DNA of 64,000 nt from JADLHS01 sp964594985 (GTDB lineage Bacteria; Verrucomicrobiota; Verrucomicrobiia; Limisphaerales; JADLHS01). Positions within the stretch are counted from its first letter, which is position 1; the number at the start of each line of letters is the position of its first letter. The notes below the pieces were generated by a model. It was not told the DNA's origin, searched no databases, and worked only from the letters and a program-made list of their open reading frames with translations. The DNA lies in the NCBI GenBank assembly GCA_964594985.1, contig CAZQNQ010000027.1, positions 6,181-70,180 on the forward strand, read 5' to 3'. Shown here piece by piece: positions 43,371-50,454 of this stretch. A program made the position numbers and the translations under genes.

Positions 43371-44540
43371 TTAGATCGCTTTCAACAGGGCTTCGACCTT
43401 GTTCGTCGCTTCCCAAGTGAGATCTTTGTCGCTCTTGCCGAAATGACCATAGTTGGTCGTCTTGCCGTAGATCGGGCGACGGAGATTGAGCTGATCAATG
43501 ATGTCCGACGGCTGGAAGCTGAACACCTTGTTGATCGCGCGAATGATTTTCGCATCGGAAACCGTGGCCGTGCCGAACGTCTCGACATGGACGCTGACCG
43601 GGTCAGGATGGCCGATGGCGTAGGCGAATTGCACTTCGCACTTCGCGGCGAGGCCGGCCTTCACAACATTTTTCGCGACCCAGCGGCCCATGTAAGCGGC
43701 GCTGCGATCCACCTTCGTCGGGTCTTTGCCAGAGAACGCGCCACCGCCGTGACGGCCCATGCCGCCGTAGGTATCCACGATGATCTTGCGGCCGGTCAAA
43801 CCGGTATCGCCCTGCGGTCCGCCGACGACGAAACGGCCCGTGGGGTTGATGAGAAATTCAGTTTTCTTCGTAAGCAAACGAGCCGGGAGAACTTTCTTGA
43901 TGACGTTCTCGATGCAGAACTTTTCGATCTCGGCGTGCTCGACATCCGCCGCGTGCTGCGTGGAGATGACGACGTTGGAAATCGCGACCGGCTTGCCGTT
44001 CTCATAAACGACGGACACCTGCGACTTCGCGTCCGGGCGCAACCACGGAGCTTTGCCCGCCTTGCGGATCTTGGTCAGTTCGCGACCGAGCCGATGCGCA
44101 AACATGATCGGCGCAGGCATCAATTCAGGAGTTTCATTGCTCGCGTAACCAAACATCAAACCCTGGTCGCCAGCACCCTGCTTCGCGGTCTTCTTGCCTT
44201 TGGCCTTCTTGGCGTCCACGCCTTGCGCGATGTCAGGCGATTGCTGCGTGACGATGACATTGACGAACACCTTGTCCGCGTGAAACACGTCGTCGTCGTT
44301 CACGTAGCCGATTTCACGGATGGCCTCACGGGCGAGCTTGACGAAATCGAGCTTGGCCTTGGTGGTGATTTCACCGCCGACGATGGCGATATTCGACTTC
44401 ACATAAGTTTCGCAGGCGACGCGGCTGAACTTGTCCTGCGCGAGGCAGGCGTCGAGGACGGCATCGGAAATCGTATCGGCCACTTTGTCCGGATGGCCTT
44501 CGCCGACGGACTCGGAAGAAAAGATGTAACGGTTGCTCAT
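43371..44540 (-). CDS. metK: S-adenosylmethionine synthetase
   Basis: The 389-residue enzyme makes SAM from methionine and ATP in the cytosol. Family signatures are SESVGEGHPDKVADTISDAVLD, GDQGLMFGYAS, the P-loop-like GGGAFSGKDPTKVDRSAAY and the C-terminal GHFGKSD. An insert KKAKGKKTAKQGAG before GDQG is longer and more basic than in E. coli. Start at 44540 (MSNRYIFSSES). A candidate sigma-70 promoter lies 58 bp upstream. ahcY follows after 127 bp of repeat-bearing sequence. Confidence 0.97.
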   Translation of the reverse strand: MSNRYIFSSESVGEGHPDKVADTISDAVLDACLAQDKFSRVACETYVKSNIAIVGGEITTKAKLDFVKLAREAIREIGYVNDDDVFHADKVFVNVIVTQQSPDIAQGVDAKKAKGKKTAKQGAGDQGLMFGYASNETPELMPAPIMFAHRLGRELTKIRKAGKAPWLRPDAKSQVSVVYENGKPVAISNVVISTQHAADVEHAEIEKFCIENVIKKVLPARLLTKKTEFLINPTGRFVVGGPQGDTGLTGRKIIVDTYGGMGRHGGGAFSGKDPTKVDRSAAYMGRWVAKNVVKAGLAAKCEVQFAYAIGHPDPVSVHVETFGTATVSDAKIIRAINKVFSFQPSDIIDQLNLRRPIYGKTTNYGHFGKSDKDLTWEATNKVEALLKAI

Positions 44541-44597
44541 GTAATTTCAGTCAATGTTTTCGTGAGCGCCAATGACATATTGACGTATCAGGATAGG

Positions 44598-44625
44598 ATG
44601 ATATATCTGAAGCAGCACGCGTCAA
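44598..44625 (-). promoter_or_regulatory. Candidate sigma-70 promoter of metK
   Basis: On the minus strand TTGACG (44620-44625) and TATCAT (44598-44603) are separated by 16 bp and lie about 60 bp before the metK ATG. Five of six bases match the consensus in each hexamer. No SAM-binding riboswitch consensus was recognised in the leader. Confidence 0.4.
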
Positions 44626-44705
44626 ACGGAATTTTTGGAAATGTTCCGGGGATATTGTCCCGGAGCGGCCCTTGCTGCGACCGTTTGATTCTGCAAAATT
44701 TAGCC

Positions 44706-45050
44706 ATGCGAAAAAACACACGCCAACTGCCGCCTGTGTGCAGCCACCAGTGGATTGATCTGGTGGACCTGGCCTGCCACCGGGCGATGGCTCGCAAAAT
44801 TCGGCGCGATCCCAAGCTGTTTAACCGCGCCCGCCGCAACATCGCCCGCTGGATCAAAAGCAATCGCGGCTGTCCCGCGCCGTTGGCGGAATGGCGGCGG
44901 ATATTGTTTACCGAGGATATGAACACGGTGTTGGGACTGATCACCCGCCCGGATGAGGAAGGCAACCGCCTGCGGCAATCATCACCCTTTTGCGGGATTC
45001 TGACCGAACGCGAGCGGGAAGCGATCTGGGCGCGCTATGACAAAAAGTAA
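44706..45050 (+). CDS. 114-residue partner of the nucleotidyltransferase, possible antitoxin
   Basis: The ORF starts at ATG 44706; the frame stays open far upstream but only as antisense of metK. It is a basic helical protein: MRKNTRQLPPVCSHQWIDL, MARKIRRDPKLFNRARRNIARWI, then LAEWRRILFTEDMN and SPFCGILTEREREAIWARY. It overlaps the next gene by 14 bp, so the two are translationally coupled. The short-partner-then-nucleotidyltransferase order is what toxin-antitoxin or AbiE-like units show. No DNA-binding fold is certain. Confidence 0.75.
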   Translation: MRKNTRQLPPVCSHQWIDLVDLACHRAMARKIRRDPKLFNRARRNIARWIKSNRGCPAPLAEWRRILFTEDMNTVLGLITRPDEEGNRLRQSSPFCGILTEREREAIWARYDKK

Positions 45051-45600
45051 GCTGGAAATCATGTTGCGCGAAGCTGGAATTCTCGCGCGCGATCGAGACT
45101 TCTATTTATTCGGCAGCCAATCGCTCCGCGCGGTGTGTCCGCACTACCCGAGAGATTTCCCCAAGACGCTGGAGGCCGACCTTTATCCCCAACATCATCC
45201 TCAAGCGTGGAATCTGTTGCGCCAACAAATGGGACGCGGCTCCAAGTTCTATCAAAAGCATGGCGTTTTTCTCGACTGCGTTGATCCCGGACTCGCCACC
45301 CTGCCCGACGGCTGGACCGAGCGATTGATCCCCTTTCGCACGCCGCGCACCGGTGGCGTGACCGCGTGGTGTTTGGAGCCGCATGACTTGTTTGCGAGCA
45401 AACTCGTCGCGTGGCGCGAGAAAGATCAGCAGTTTTTGCGCGCCATGTTGCGGCACAAGCTGGCGAAGCCGAAGCGGGTCGCGGATCGCATCGAAGAACT
45501 GCCGGTTTCCCCCGCGCGCCGCGAAGAGTTGACCCAACTCCTGCAAGAACTGGTTGCCGGGCAGCGGCGCCAGCGTACAAAACCGCCGTCGAAGAAATAA
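45037..45600 (+). CDS. DUF6036-like nucleotidyltransferase-fold protein
   Basis: The 187-residue protein reads like the DUF6036 nucleotidyltransferase group: FYLFGSQSLRAVCP (the GS motif of the fold), TLEADLYP (the acidic strand), DCVDPGLATLPDGW and the conserved LEPHDLFASKLVAWREKDQQFL. These resemble AbiEii/MenT-type proteins, some of which add nucleotides to tRNA, but this one may be inactive or different. It overlaps the 114-residue partner by 14 bp, and the ArsR-methyltransferase gene starts 3 bp after its stop, so the three may be transcribed together. Confidence 0.78.
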   Translation: MTKSKLEIMLREAGILARDRDFYLFGSQSLRAVCPHYPRDFPKTLEADLYPQHHPQAWNLLRQQMGRGSKFYQKHGVFLDCVDPGLATLPDGWTERLIPFRTPRTGGVTAWCLEPHDLFASKLVAWREKDQQFLRAMLRHKLAKPKRVADRIEELPVSPARREELTQLLQELVAGQRRQRTKPPSKK

Positions 45601-45603
45601 CCC

Positions 45604-46533
45604 ATGTCCTCCACCCTGAAATCCCTCCGCGCCCTTTCGGACGCCACGCGCCTGCGCATCGTGGCCCTGCTCGAACGCGACGAACTCTCCGTCAACGAGC
45701 TGCAGGAAATCACCCGCATGGGTCAGTCGCGCATCTCGACGCATCTCGGTTTGCTGGCGGATTGCGAACTCGTCAGTTCGCGCCGCGACGGCAAGCGCAC
45801 ATTCTACAGACTCAATCCCGACGCGGAAGGCACGACGGCGGAGTTCATCCAACTCGCCATCAAGGGCGCGCATGAATTGCCGGAGCACTCGCACGACCAG
45901 ATCAATCTCAAGCGCGTCTTGAATCGTCGCCGCGAGCAGGCGGAGGTTTTCTTCAACCAGGTCGCCGGACGCTTTGATCGCGTCTATGGCCCGGGTCGCT
46001 CGTGGCAGGCGTTCGGGCATTTGCTCTTGCGCATGTTGCCCTCCGTCACCGTCGCGGACCTGGGCGCCGGCGAGGGTTTGTTGAGCGAATTGCTCGCGCG
46101 TCGCTGCAAACGCGTCATCGCCGTGGACAACTCGGAGAAGATTGTCGAGTTCGGCGCGGCGAAGGCGAAGAAGAACGGCTTGAAGAATCTGGAGTTCCGC
46201 CTCGGCGATCTGCAACACCCGCCCGTCGAAGCCGCGAGCGTTGATCTCGTGATCTTGAGTCAGGCGTTGCATCACGCGGAAGACCCGGCGGTGACTCTGG
46301 CCGCAGCGGCGAAGCTACTCAAGCCACACGGACAAATTTTGATCCTCGATTTGCTCGCTCACAAGTTCGACAAGGCGCGTGAACTCTACGGTGATCGCTG
46401 GCTTGGTTTCGCCGAAAGCGACCTGCACCGCTGGCTCGAAGCGGCAGGGTTCAAGAAGATTGAAATCAACGTCGTAGCCGCCGAGGAGCAGCCGCCGCAC
46501 TTTCAAACCCTGCTGGCCAGTGGCGAAAAGTAA
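45604..46533 (+). CDS. ArsR-type regulator fused to a SAM methyltransferase
   Basis: The 309-residue protein has an N-terminal ArsR winged helix (residues 1-85: LRALSDATRLRIVALLERDELSV, QSRISTHLGLLADCELVSSRRDGKRTFY) and a class I methyltransferase-like C-terminus (about 105-309: VADLGAGEGLLSELLARR motif I, VIAVDNSEKIVEFG, LILSQALHHAEDP). Proteins of this form are known near methionine/SAM genes, where the C-domain is thought to sense SAM or SAH. Its place beside metK and ahcY fits, but the regulatory target is inferred. ATG 45604 follows the upstream stop by 3 bp. Confidence 0.88.
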   Translation: MSSTLKSLRALSDATRLRIVALLERDELSVNELQEITRMGQSRISTHLGLLADCELVSSRRDGKRTFYRLNPDAEGTTAEFIQLAIKGAHELPEHSHDQINLKRVLNRRREQAEVFFNQVAGRFDRVYGPGRSWQAFGHLLLRMLPSVTVADLGAGEGLLSELLARRCKRVIAVDNSEKIVEFGAAKAKKNGLKNLEFRLGDLQHPPVEAASVDLVILSQALHHAEDPAVTLAAAAKLLKPHGQILILDLLAHKFDKARELYGDRWLGFAESDLHRWLEAAGFKKIEINVVAAEEQPPHFQTLLASGEK

Positions 46534-46542
46534 ACCTGGCGT

Positions 46543-47316
46543 TCACCGGCCCATCCAGCCGCCGTCAATGTTCAGCACCGCGCCGTTGAGATAATCAGCA
46601 TCACCGGACGCGAGGAACACGCAGCCGCCGGCAATGTCTTCGGCTTGGCCCCAGCGTCCTTCAGGAATGCGATCCAAGATGGCTTTGTTACGCACGGGAT
46701 CTTCGCGGAGTGCCTTCGTGTTTTCTGTGGCGATGTAGCCGGGCGCGATGGCGTTGACGTTGATTCGTTCCTTGGCCCATTCGTTCGATAATGCTTTGGT
46801 CACACCTGCGATGCCGTGTTTGCTCGCGGCGTAGGCCGGGACAGTGATGCCGCCTTGAAACGAAAGCAACGAGGCGATGTTCACGAGTTTGAGGCGTGCC
46901 GTTTCCGGCGCTTTGACGCGACCGGTTTCAATCCACCATTTGCCGACGGCTTGCATCAGAAAGAATGGGGAATTGAGGTTCGTGGCGATGACGGCGTTCC
47001 AGTCTGCCTCGGAAAAATCCTTGGCCGGGGCGCGCCGGATGATGCCGGCGTTGTTGATGAGCGCGTCAATCTGACCAGTCTTGGTAAGAATCTGCGCGAT
47101 GACATCAGCAGATTCCTTCTGTGTGCCTGTGCCGAGGTCGGCGTTATTGGCGATGAATGAGCCGCCGGCCGCTTTGACTTTGTCGCCAGTTTCCGCGAGA
47201 TCGCTGCGGGCGACGCCAACGACGGTGGCACCTTCTTTGGCAAATGCCACGCAAACGGCCTGACCAATGCCCCGGCTCGCGCCGGTGACGACTACAACTT
47301 TGTTTTTGAATCGCAT
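46543..47316 (-). CDS. kduD: SDR oxidoreductase, KduD-like (2-deoxy-D-gluconate 3-dehydrogenase)
   Basis: The 257-residue short-chain dehydrogenase has an N-terminal NAD site TGASRGIGQAV, NNAGIIRR, the catalytic Ser/Tyr/Lys (IASLLSFQG, then YAASKHG) and the C-terminal substrate part ending GGWMGR. KduD reduces or isomerises the keto-deoxyuronate made by KduI in pectin or alginate uronate breakdown. The general SDR call is certain; the KduD call leans on motif likeness (IIRRAPAKDFSEADW) and on kduI lying upstream on the same strand. Confidence 0.88.
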   Translation of the reverse strand: MRFKNKVVVVTGASRGIGQAVCVAFAKEGATVVGVARSDLAETGDKVKAAGGSFIANNADLGTGTQKESADVIAQILTKTGQIDALINNAGIIRRAPAKDFSEADWNAVIATNLNSPFFLMQAVGKWWIETGRVKAPETARLKLVNIASLLSFQGGITVPAYAASKHGIAGVTKALSNEWAKERINVNAIAPGYIATENTKALREDPVRNKAILDRIPEGRWGQAEDIAGGCVFLASGDADYLNGAVLNIDGGWMGR

Positions 47317-47322
47317 AAAATT

Positions 47323-47398
47323 GGAGCGCCGAGCACCGCCTCGGCCAGTTTCATACCAAACAGATGAAAGATCGAGCCGAGACGGTGCTCGGCGCTCC
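47323..47398. repeat. Palindromic repeat family E between kduD and kduI
   Basis: Arms ggagcgccgagcaccg (47323-47338) and cggtgctcggcgctcc (47383-47398) are perfect, with ctcggc/gccgag as a second pair further in. It fills nearly the whole spacer between kduI and kduD and may modulate the kduI to kduD mRNA ratio. Confidence 0.88.
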
Positions 47399-47402
47399 GG
47401 TG

Positions 47403-48239
47403 TTACCGCAAATCCAGCGGATTCACTGCATCCATGTCATTGAACACCTGATTCTCGCCCGCCATGCCCCAGATGAATTTGTAATTACTCGAACCCACAC
47501 CGAAGTGCATGGACCAGTTGGGGGACAACGCCACGTCTTCATTGTGCAGGAACATGTGCCGCGACTGCTGCGGTTCGCCGAGAAAGTGCGAGAGGATATT
47601 CGGCCCGAGATCGAAGTAGAAATAAATCTCCGTACGCCGCCAGTGCGTATGCGACGGAAATGAATTCCAGACGTTGCCGGGTTCAAGCGCCGTGAGGCCC
47701 ATGACAAGCTGGCAACTCTGGATGCCGTCCTGATGGATGAACTTGTAGATGGTGCGCTTGTTGGAAGTCTCCTGTGCACCGAGATTCACCGGCGCGGCTT
47801 CGGAGGGCTTCATCATGCGCATCGGGTACGACGCATGCGCGGGACAACTAAGAAAATAAAACTTCGCCGGATTCTTCGCATCGTCACTGGTGAACGAAAC
47901 GGCCTTCGTGCCCATCGGCACATAGACGCAATCCAGTTTTTCGAGCGCAAAGGTTTTGCCGTCGGCAACCACCTTCCCGGCTCCGCCGACATTGATCGCG
48001 CCGAGTTCGCGGCGTTCGAGGAAAAAAGCGCGGCCGGTTTCCTTGTGGTTGGGAAGTTCAATTGCTTTATCCACTGGCATCACGCCGCCGACCACGAGCC
48101 GGTCGAGATCAGTGAAGTTGCCCGTGAGTTTTCCCGGCACAAAAAGGCTGGCGATCAAAAATGTGTCGCGCACTTCCTGCGTGGACATTCCGACCACATC
48201 CTGCGGGCGCGGCATCCGGCGAATCGAGTCATTGAACAT
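47403..48239 (-). CDS. kduI: 5-keto-4-deoxyuronate isomerase
   Basis: The 278-residue cupin-fold isomerase converts 5-keto-4-deoxyuronate to 3-deoxy-D-glycero-2,5-hexodiulosonate. The metal site HTHWRRTEIYFYFDL (His-x-His and Glu) and the later MFLHNEDVALSPNWSMHFGVG are characteristic, as is the start YRTTFLI-like RDTFLIASLF. The length is normal for KduI. With kduD downstream it forms a small unit for the end products of pectate lyases; no lyase gene is present in this window. Confidence 0.95.
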   Translation of the reverse strand: MFNDSIRRMPRPQDVVGMSTQEVRDTFLIASLFVPGKLTGNFTDLDRLVVGGVMPVDKAIELPNHKETGRAFFLERRELGAINVGGAGKVVADGKTFALEKLDCVYVPMGTKAVSFTSDDAKNPAKFYFLSCPAHASYPMRMMKPSEAAPVNLGAQETSNKRTIYKFIHQDGIQSCQLVMGLTALEPGNVWNSFPSHTHWRRTEIYFYFDLGPNILSHFLGEPQQSRHMFLHNEDVALSPNWSMHFGVGSSNYKFIWGMAGENQVFNDMDAVNPLDLR

Positions 48240-48414
48240 GCGCCGAAACTAGAGACGCGCGCCGCAACGGTCAACGCGAACTTCAGTTTCCAAGGAAAGC
48301 GATGGCGAACCGGACGGCGCGCAGACGGGCCTTCAAAAGGTTTATTCAAAACTAAAAATGCGAAATCGGTTGAAGATTCCGAAGAAGGAAACGGTGTTCC
48401 CGTCTCACCCTCGT

Positions 48415-48714
48415 ATGAAAAAAATACTCTTGGTTGCAACGGTTCTCGTGGGTGGTCTGGCCAGCTCCCAAGCCGGGGTCAACGTCAGGATCGGCATCGG
48501 ATTGCCGCTTCCGCCTTTGCCCCGACCGGGGATTGTCGTCCGATATCCGGTGCCGGCTTGTCCACCGGTCGTGGTCATCCCGCCCGTTTGCCCGCCACGT
48601 GTGGTCGTCCCCTGCCCACCCGTTCGGTATGAACCGATTTGCGGCTACGATCATCGCCGCGGTCACAATCGGTGGGGTTACCAAAACAATTACGGTCGCC
48701 ATCATCGCCACTAA
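48415..48714 (+). CDS. Small secreted Pro-rich protein with His-rich tail
   Basis: The 99-residue ORF starts at ATG 48415 with signal peptide MKKILLVATVLVGGLASSQA. The mature part is dominated by Pro/Val/Cys (PPVVVIPPVCPPRVVVPCPP) and ends in a basic His-rich stretch (YDHRRGHNRW, NYGRHHRH). Such small low-complexity exported proteins are common in planctomycetes and verrucomicrobia. The tail could bind metal. No known family. A strong terminator follows 52 bp downstream, which supports the gene. Confidence 0.75.
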   Translation: MKKILLVATVLVGGLASSQAGVNVRIGIGLPLPPLPRPGIVVRYPVPACPPVVVIPPVCPPRVVVPCPPVRYEPICGYDHRRGHNRWGYQNNYGRHHRH

Positions 48715-48765
48715 CTCGTGGCGGGCGTGATGACTCAGTTCACAAATCAATCGGCCAATGCACAG

Positions 48766-48796
48766 AAGCCGGGGCGCAAGTCCCGGCTTTCTTTTT
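48766..48796 (+). terminator. Rho-independent terminator
   Basis: aagccggg (48766-48773) and cccggctt (48782-48789) form a perfect stem, followed by ttctttttg. It ends the small secreted-protein gene and lies just before the convergent beta-lactamase-like gene. Confidence 0.8.
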
Positions 48797-48823
48797 GAAC
48801 TCAGCAGAACGCTACGAGCCGAA

Positions 48824-49708
48824 TCATTTTGAAGCCGTCAACAAGTCATCCATAGCGCGTGCGAGTTCAACAAGATATTCATCACCATGCGGATGCCGCG
48901 TGAGCGCGACAAGAATGTAGTGCCGGCCCCCCCCCGTAATGACGGCTGCGTCATGAAACCAATCCTCCCACGTGCCCCACTTGCGGATGATCTGCACATC
49001 GCGTCCGGCGAGACCTTTGACGAACTTGATGTCGTCGTGCGGAATCTCCGGCGACGCAAAAATGTCCCGCATCGCCTGCGACGCTGCGGGGGAAATGAGT
49101 TCCCCCTGCTCCAGCAGCAAAAAGTAGCGCAGCAACTGCCGCACAGTCGCCGCGTGGGAATTATCACCGACGGGTGAACCGATCCGTTCGCCGCTTTTAC
49201 CGTAATGTTTGCCGACCCAAAGTCCACCGCCGTGATTCGTGTCATAAAAATGATACGAGTTGAGAACGGCTTGAATCTGCTTCAGCCCAAGTTCGCGCGA
49301 AAACCTGGCGGCCATCGCGTTGTCCGAGGCTTTGGCCATCAAGCCGAGGTCATGACGCGTCTGCGGATTCAGATTCGTGACGGCTTCGGGATGCAGTTGA
49401 AAGTAGGCGAGCAGGATACCGATCTTCGGAATGCTGGCGGCGTATTCTTCGCGATCGGGATGAATCATCGCGAGCCGCAGGGTCTTCAAGTCGAGCACGC
49501 CCACGGCGGTCTGTGCGGTGGTCAGGCCGAATTCATTTCGCAAGCGCGCGTCAATCTGCTCCAAATCGCTTTGAAGCGAAGCATCCACCGACGCGGAATA
49601 ATCCAGCCGATAGCTACGAAACGAGTGGTTCATCGGGTTTGAAACAGAGGAACATCCTGCCACCAAAAGCCCCACGACCAACAATACGCCCGTAGCGCGG
49701 AGCAGCGG
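48824..49708 (-). CDS. Beta-lactamase-fold serine hydrolase lipoprotein
   Basis: A start at 49708 gives MPLLRATGVLLVVGLLVAGC, a textbook lipoprotein signal with lipobox LVAG-C; 49735 is the alternative and is used for numbering. The class A beta-lactamase-like (PF13354) motifs are SIPK (S102, K105), SDN (138-140) and KWGT (253-256), where true beta-lactamases have KTG or KSG. Trp in the third box makes ordinary beta-lactam turnover doubtful. A peptidoglycan- or peptide-directed hydrolase is possible. It is 31 bp downstream of the NarL-type regulator gene on the same strand. Confidence 0.88.
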   Translation of the reverse strand, partial: PLLRATGVLLVVGLLVAGCSSVSNPMNHSFRSYRLDYSASVDASLQSDLEQIDARLRNEFGLTTAQTAVGVLDLKTLRLAMIHPDREEYAASIPKIGILLAYFQLHPEAVTNLNPQTRHDLGLMAKASDNAMAARFSRELGLKQIQAVLNSYHFYDTNHGGGLWVGKHYGKSGERIGSPVGDNSHAATVRQLLRYFLLLEQGELISPAASQAMRDIFASPEIPHDDIKFVKGLAGRDVQIIRKWGTWEDWFHDAAVITGGGRHYILVALTRHPHGDEYLVELARAMDDLLTASK

Positions 49709-49739
49709 CATCGGAAGCTGGGGCCGGCAAAACACAGCG

Positions 49740-50381
49740 CTACTTCAGAAGATATTTGGCGACGGCCTCGCCGCGCGAATGGACGTGGAGCTTGCTGTAA
49801 ATGCCCTTGATGTGCATCCGCACGGTATCAATGCTCAAGCTCAAGTTGTCGGCAATCTCCTTGTAAGCGATGCCCTCGGCGAGGCGATCCAGCACTTCAC
49901 GTTCGCGGTTGGAAAGCTTTTCGATCTCATTCTCGGTCACACCACGCTGATTGAAGTACTGCACCACTTTGCGGGCGATGTGCCCGCTCATCGGCGAGGT
50001 GCCTTTGTAAACATCCGTGATGGCCTGCAAAATCTCCTCCTGCGGCGTGCGCTTGAGCAGGTAACCACTCGCGCCGGCCAGCAATGACTTGAAAATCTTC
50101 TCGCTGTCCTCGTACGCCGTGAGCATCAGAATGAACGTGCCGGGAATCACCGCCTTGAGTTTGCGGACGCATTCGATGCCGTTCATCTTCGGCAGATTGA
50201 TGTCCACCAGCATCACATCAGGAACATCGCGGGTCACCGCCGTTAAGGCGGCTTCGCCACTGGGATAACCGTGTCCGAACACGAACTCCGGCCGCTGGCC
50301 GATCTGGGTGGCGAGGTTCTCGCGAATCCAGTCGTCGTCTTCGATGATTGAAACTTTGATGGGCTTGGTTGTCGTCGCCAT
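49740..50381 (-). CDS. NarL/FixJ-type response regulator
   Basis: The receiver domain (VSIIEDDDWIRENL, acceptor D65 in VMLVDINLP, LLKRTPQEE with the conserved Lys) is followed by a LuxR-type HTH (LSNREREVLDRLAEGIAYKEIA, TVRMHIKGIYSKLHV). Numbering is from the longer start at 50396; ATG 50381 (MATTTKPIKV) is preferred. It is the likely partner of the propeller sensor kinase encoded directly upstream on the same strand and should bind DNA as a dimer. A gaacatgt motif lies upstream at 50431-50438 (see 53515-53543). Confidence 0.92.
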   Translation of the reverse strand: MATTTKPIKVSIIEDDDWIRENLATQIGQRPEFVFGHGYPSGEAALTAVTRDVPDVMLVDINLPKMNGIECVRKLKAVIPGTFILMLTAYEDSEKIFKSLLAGASGYLLKRTPQEEILQAITDVYKGTSPMSGHIARKVVQYFNQRGVTENEIEKLSNREREVLDRLAEGIAYKEIADNLSLSIDTVRMHIKGIYSKLHVHSRGEAVAKYLLK

Positions 50382-50454
50382 TAGCATTCCGGTCAATTAT
50401 GTCGGGAGCGCGCCAAATAATCCACTCCACGAACATGTGTATGTGTTATCCGTC

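Noticed and set aside
43244..44705. Possible SAM or SAH riboswitch upstream of metK or ahcY.
   Set aside because: Leaders were read on the minus strand for known SAM and SAH aptamer consensus pieces; none was found. The metK leader shows only a promoter, and the ahcY leader is filled by a palindromic repeat.
43443..45050. 535-codon plus-strand frame running opposite metK into the 114-residue gene.
   Set aside because: Only the part from ATG 44706 looks like a protein; the rest is the antisense of metK.
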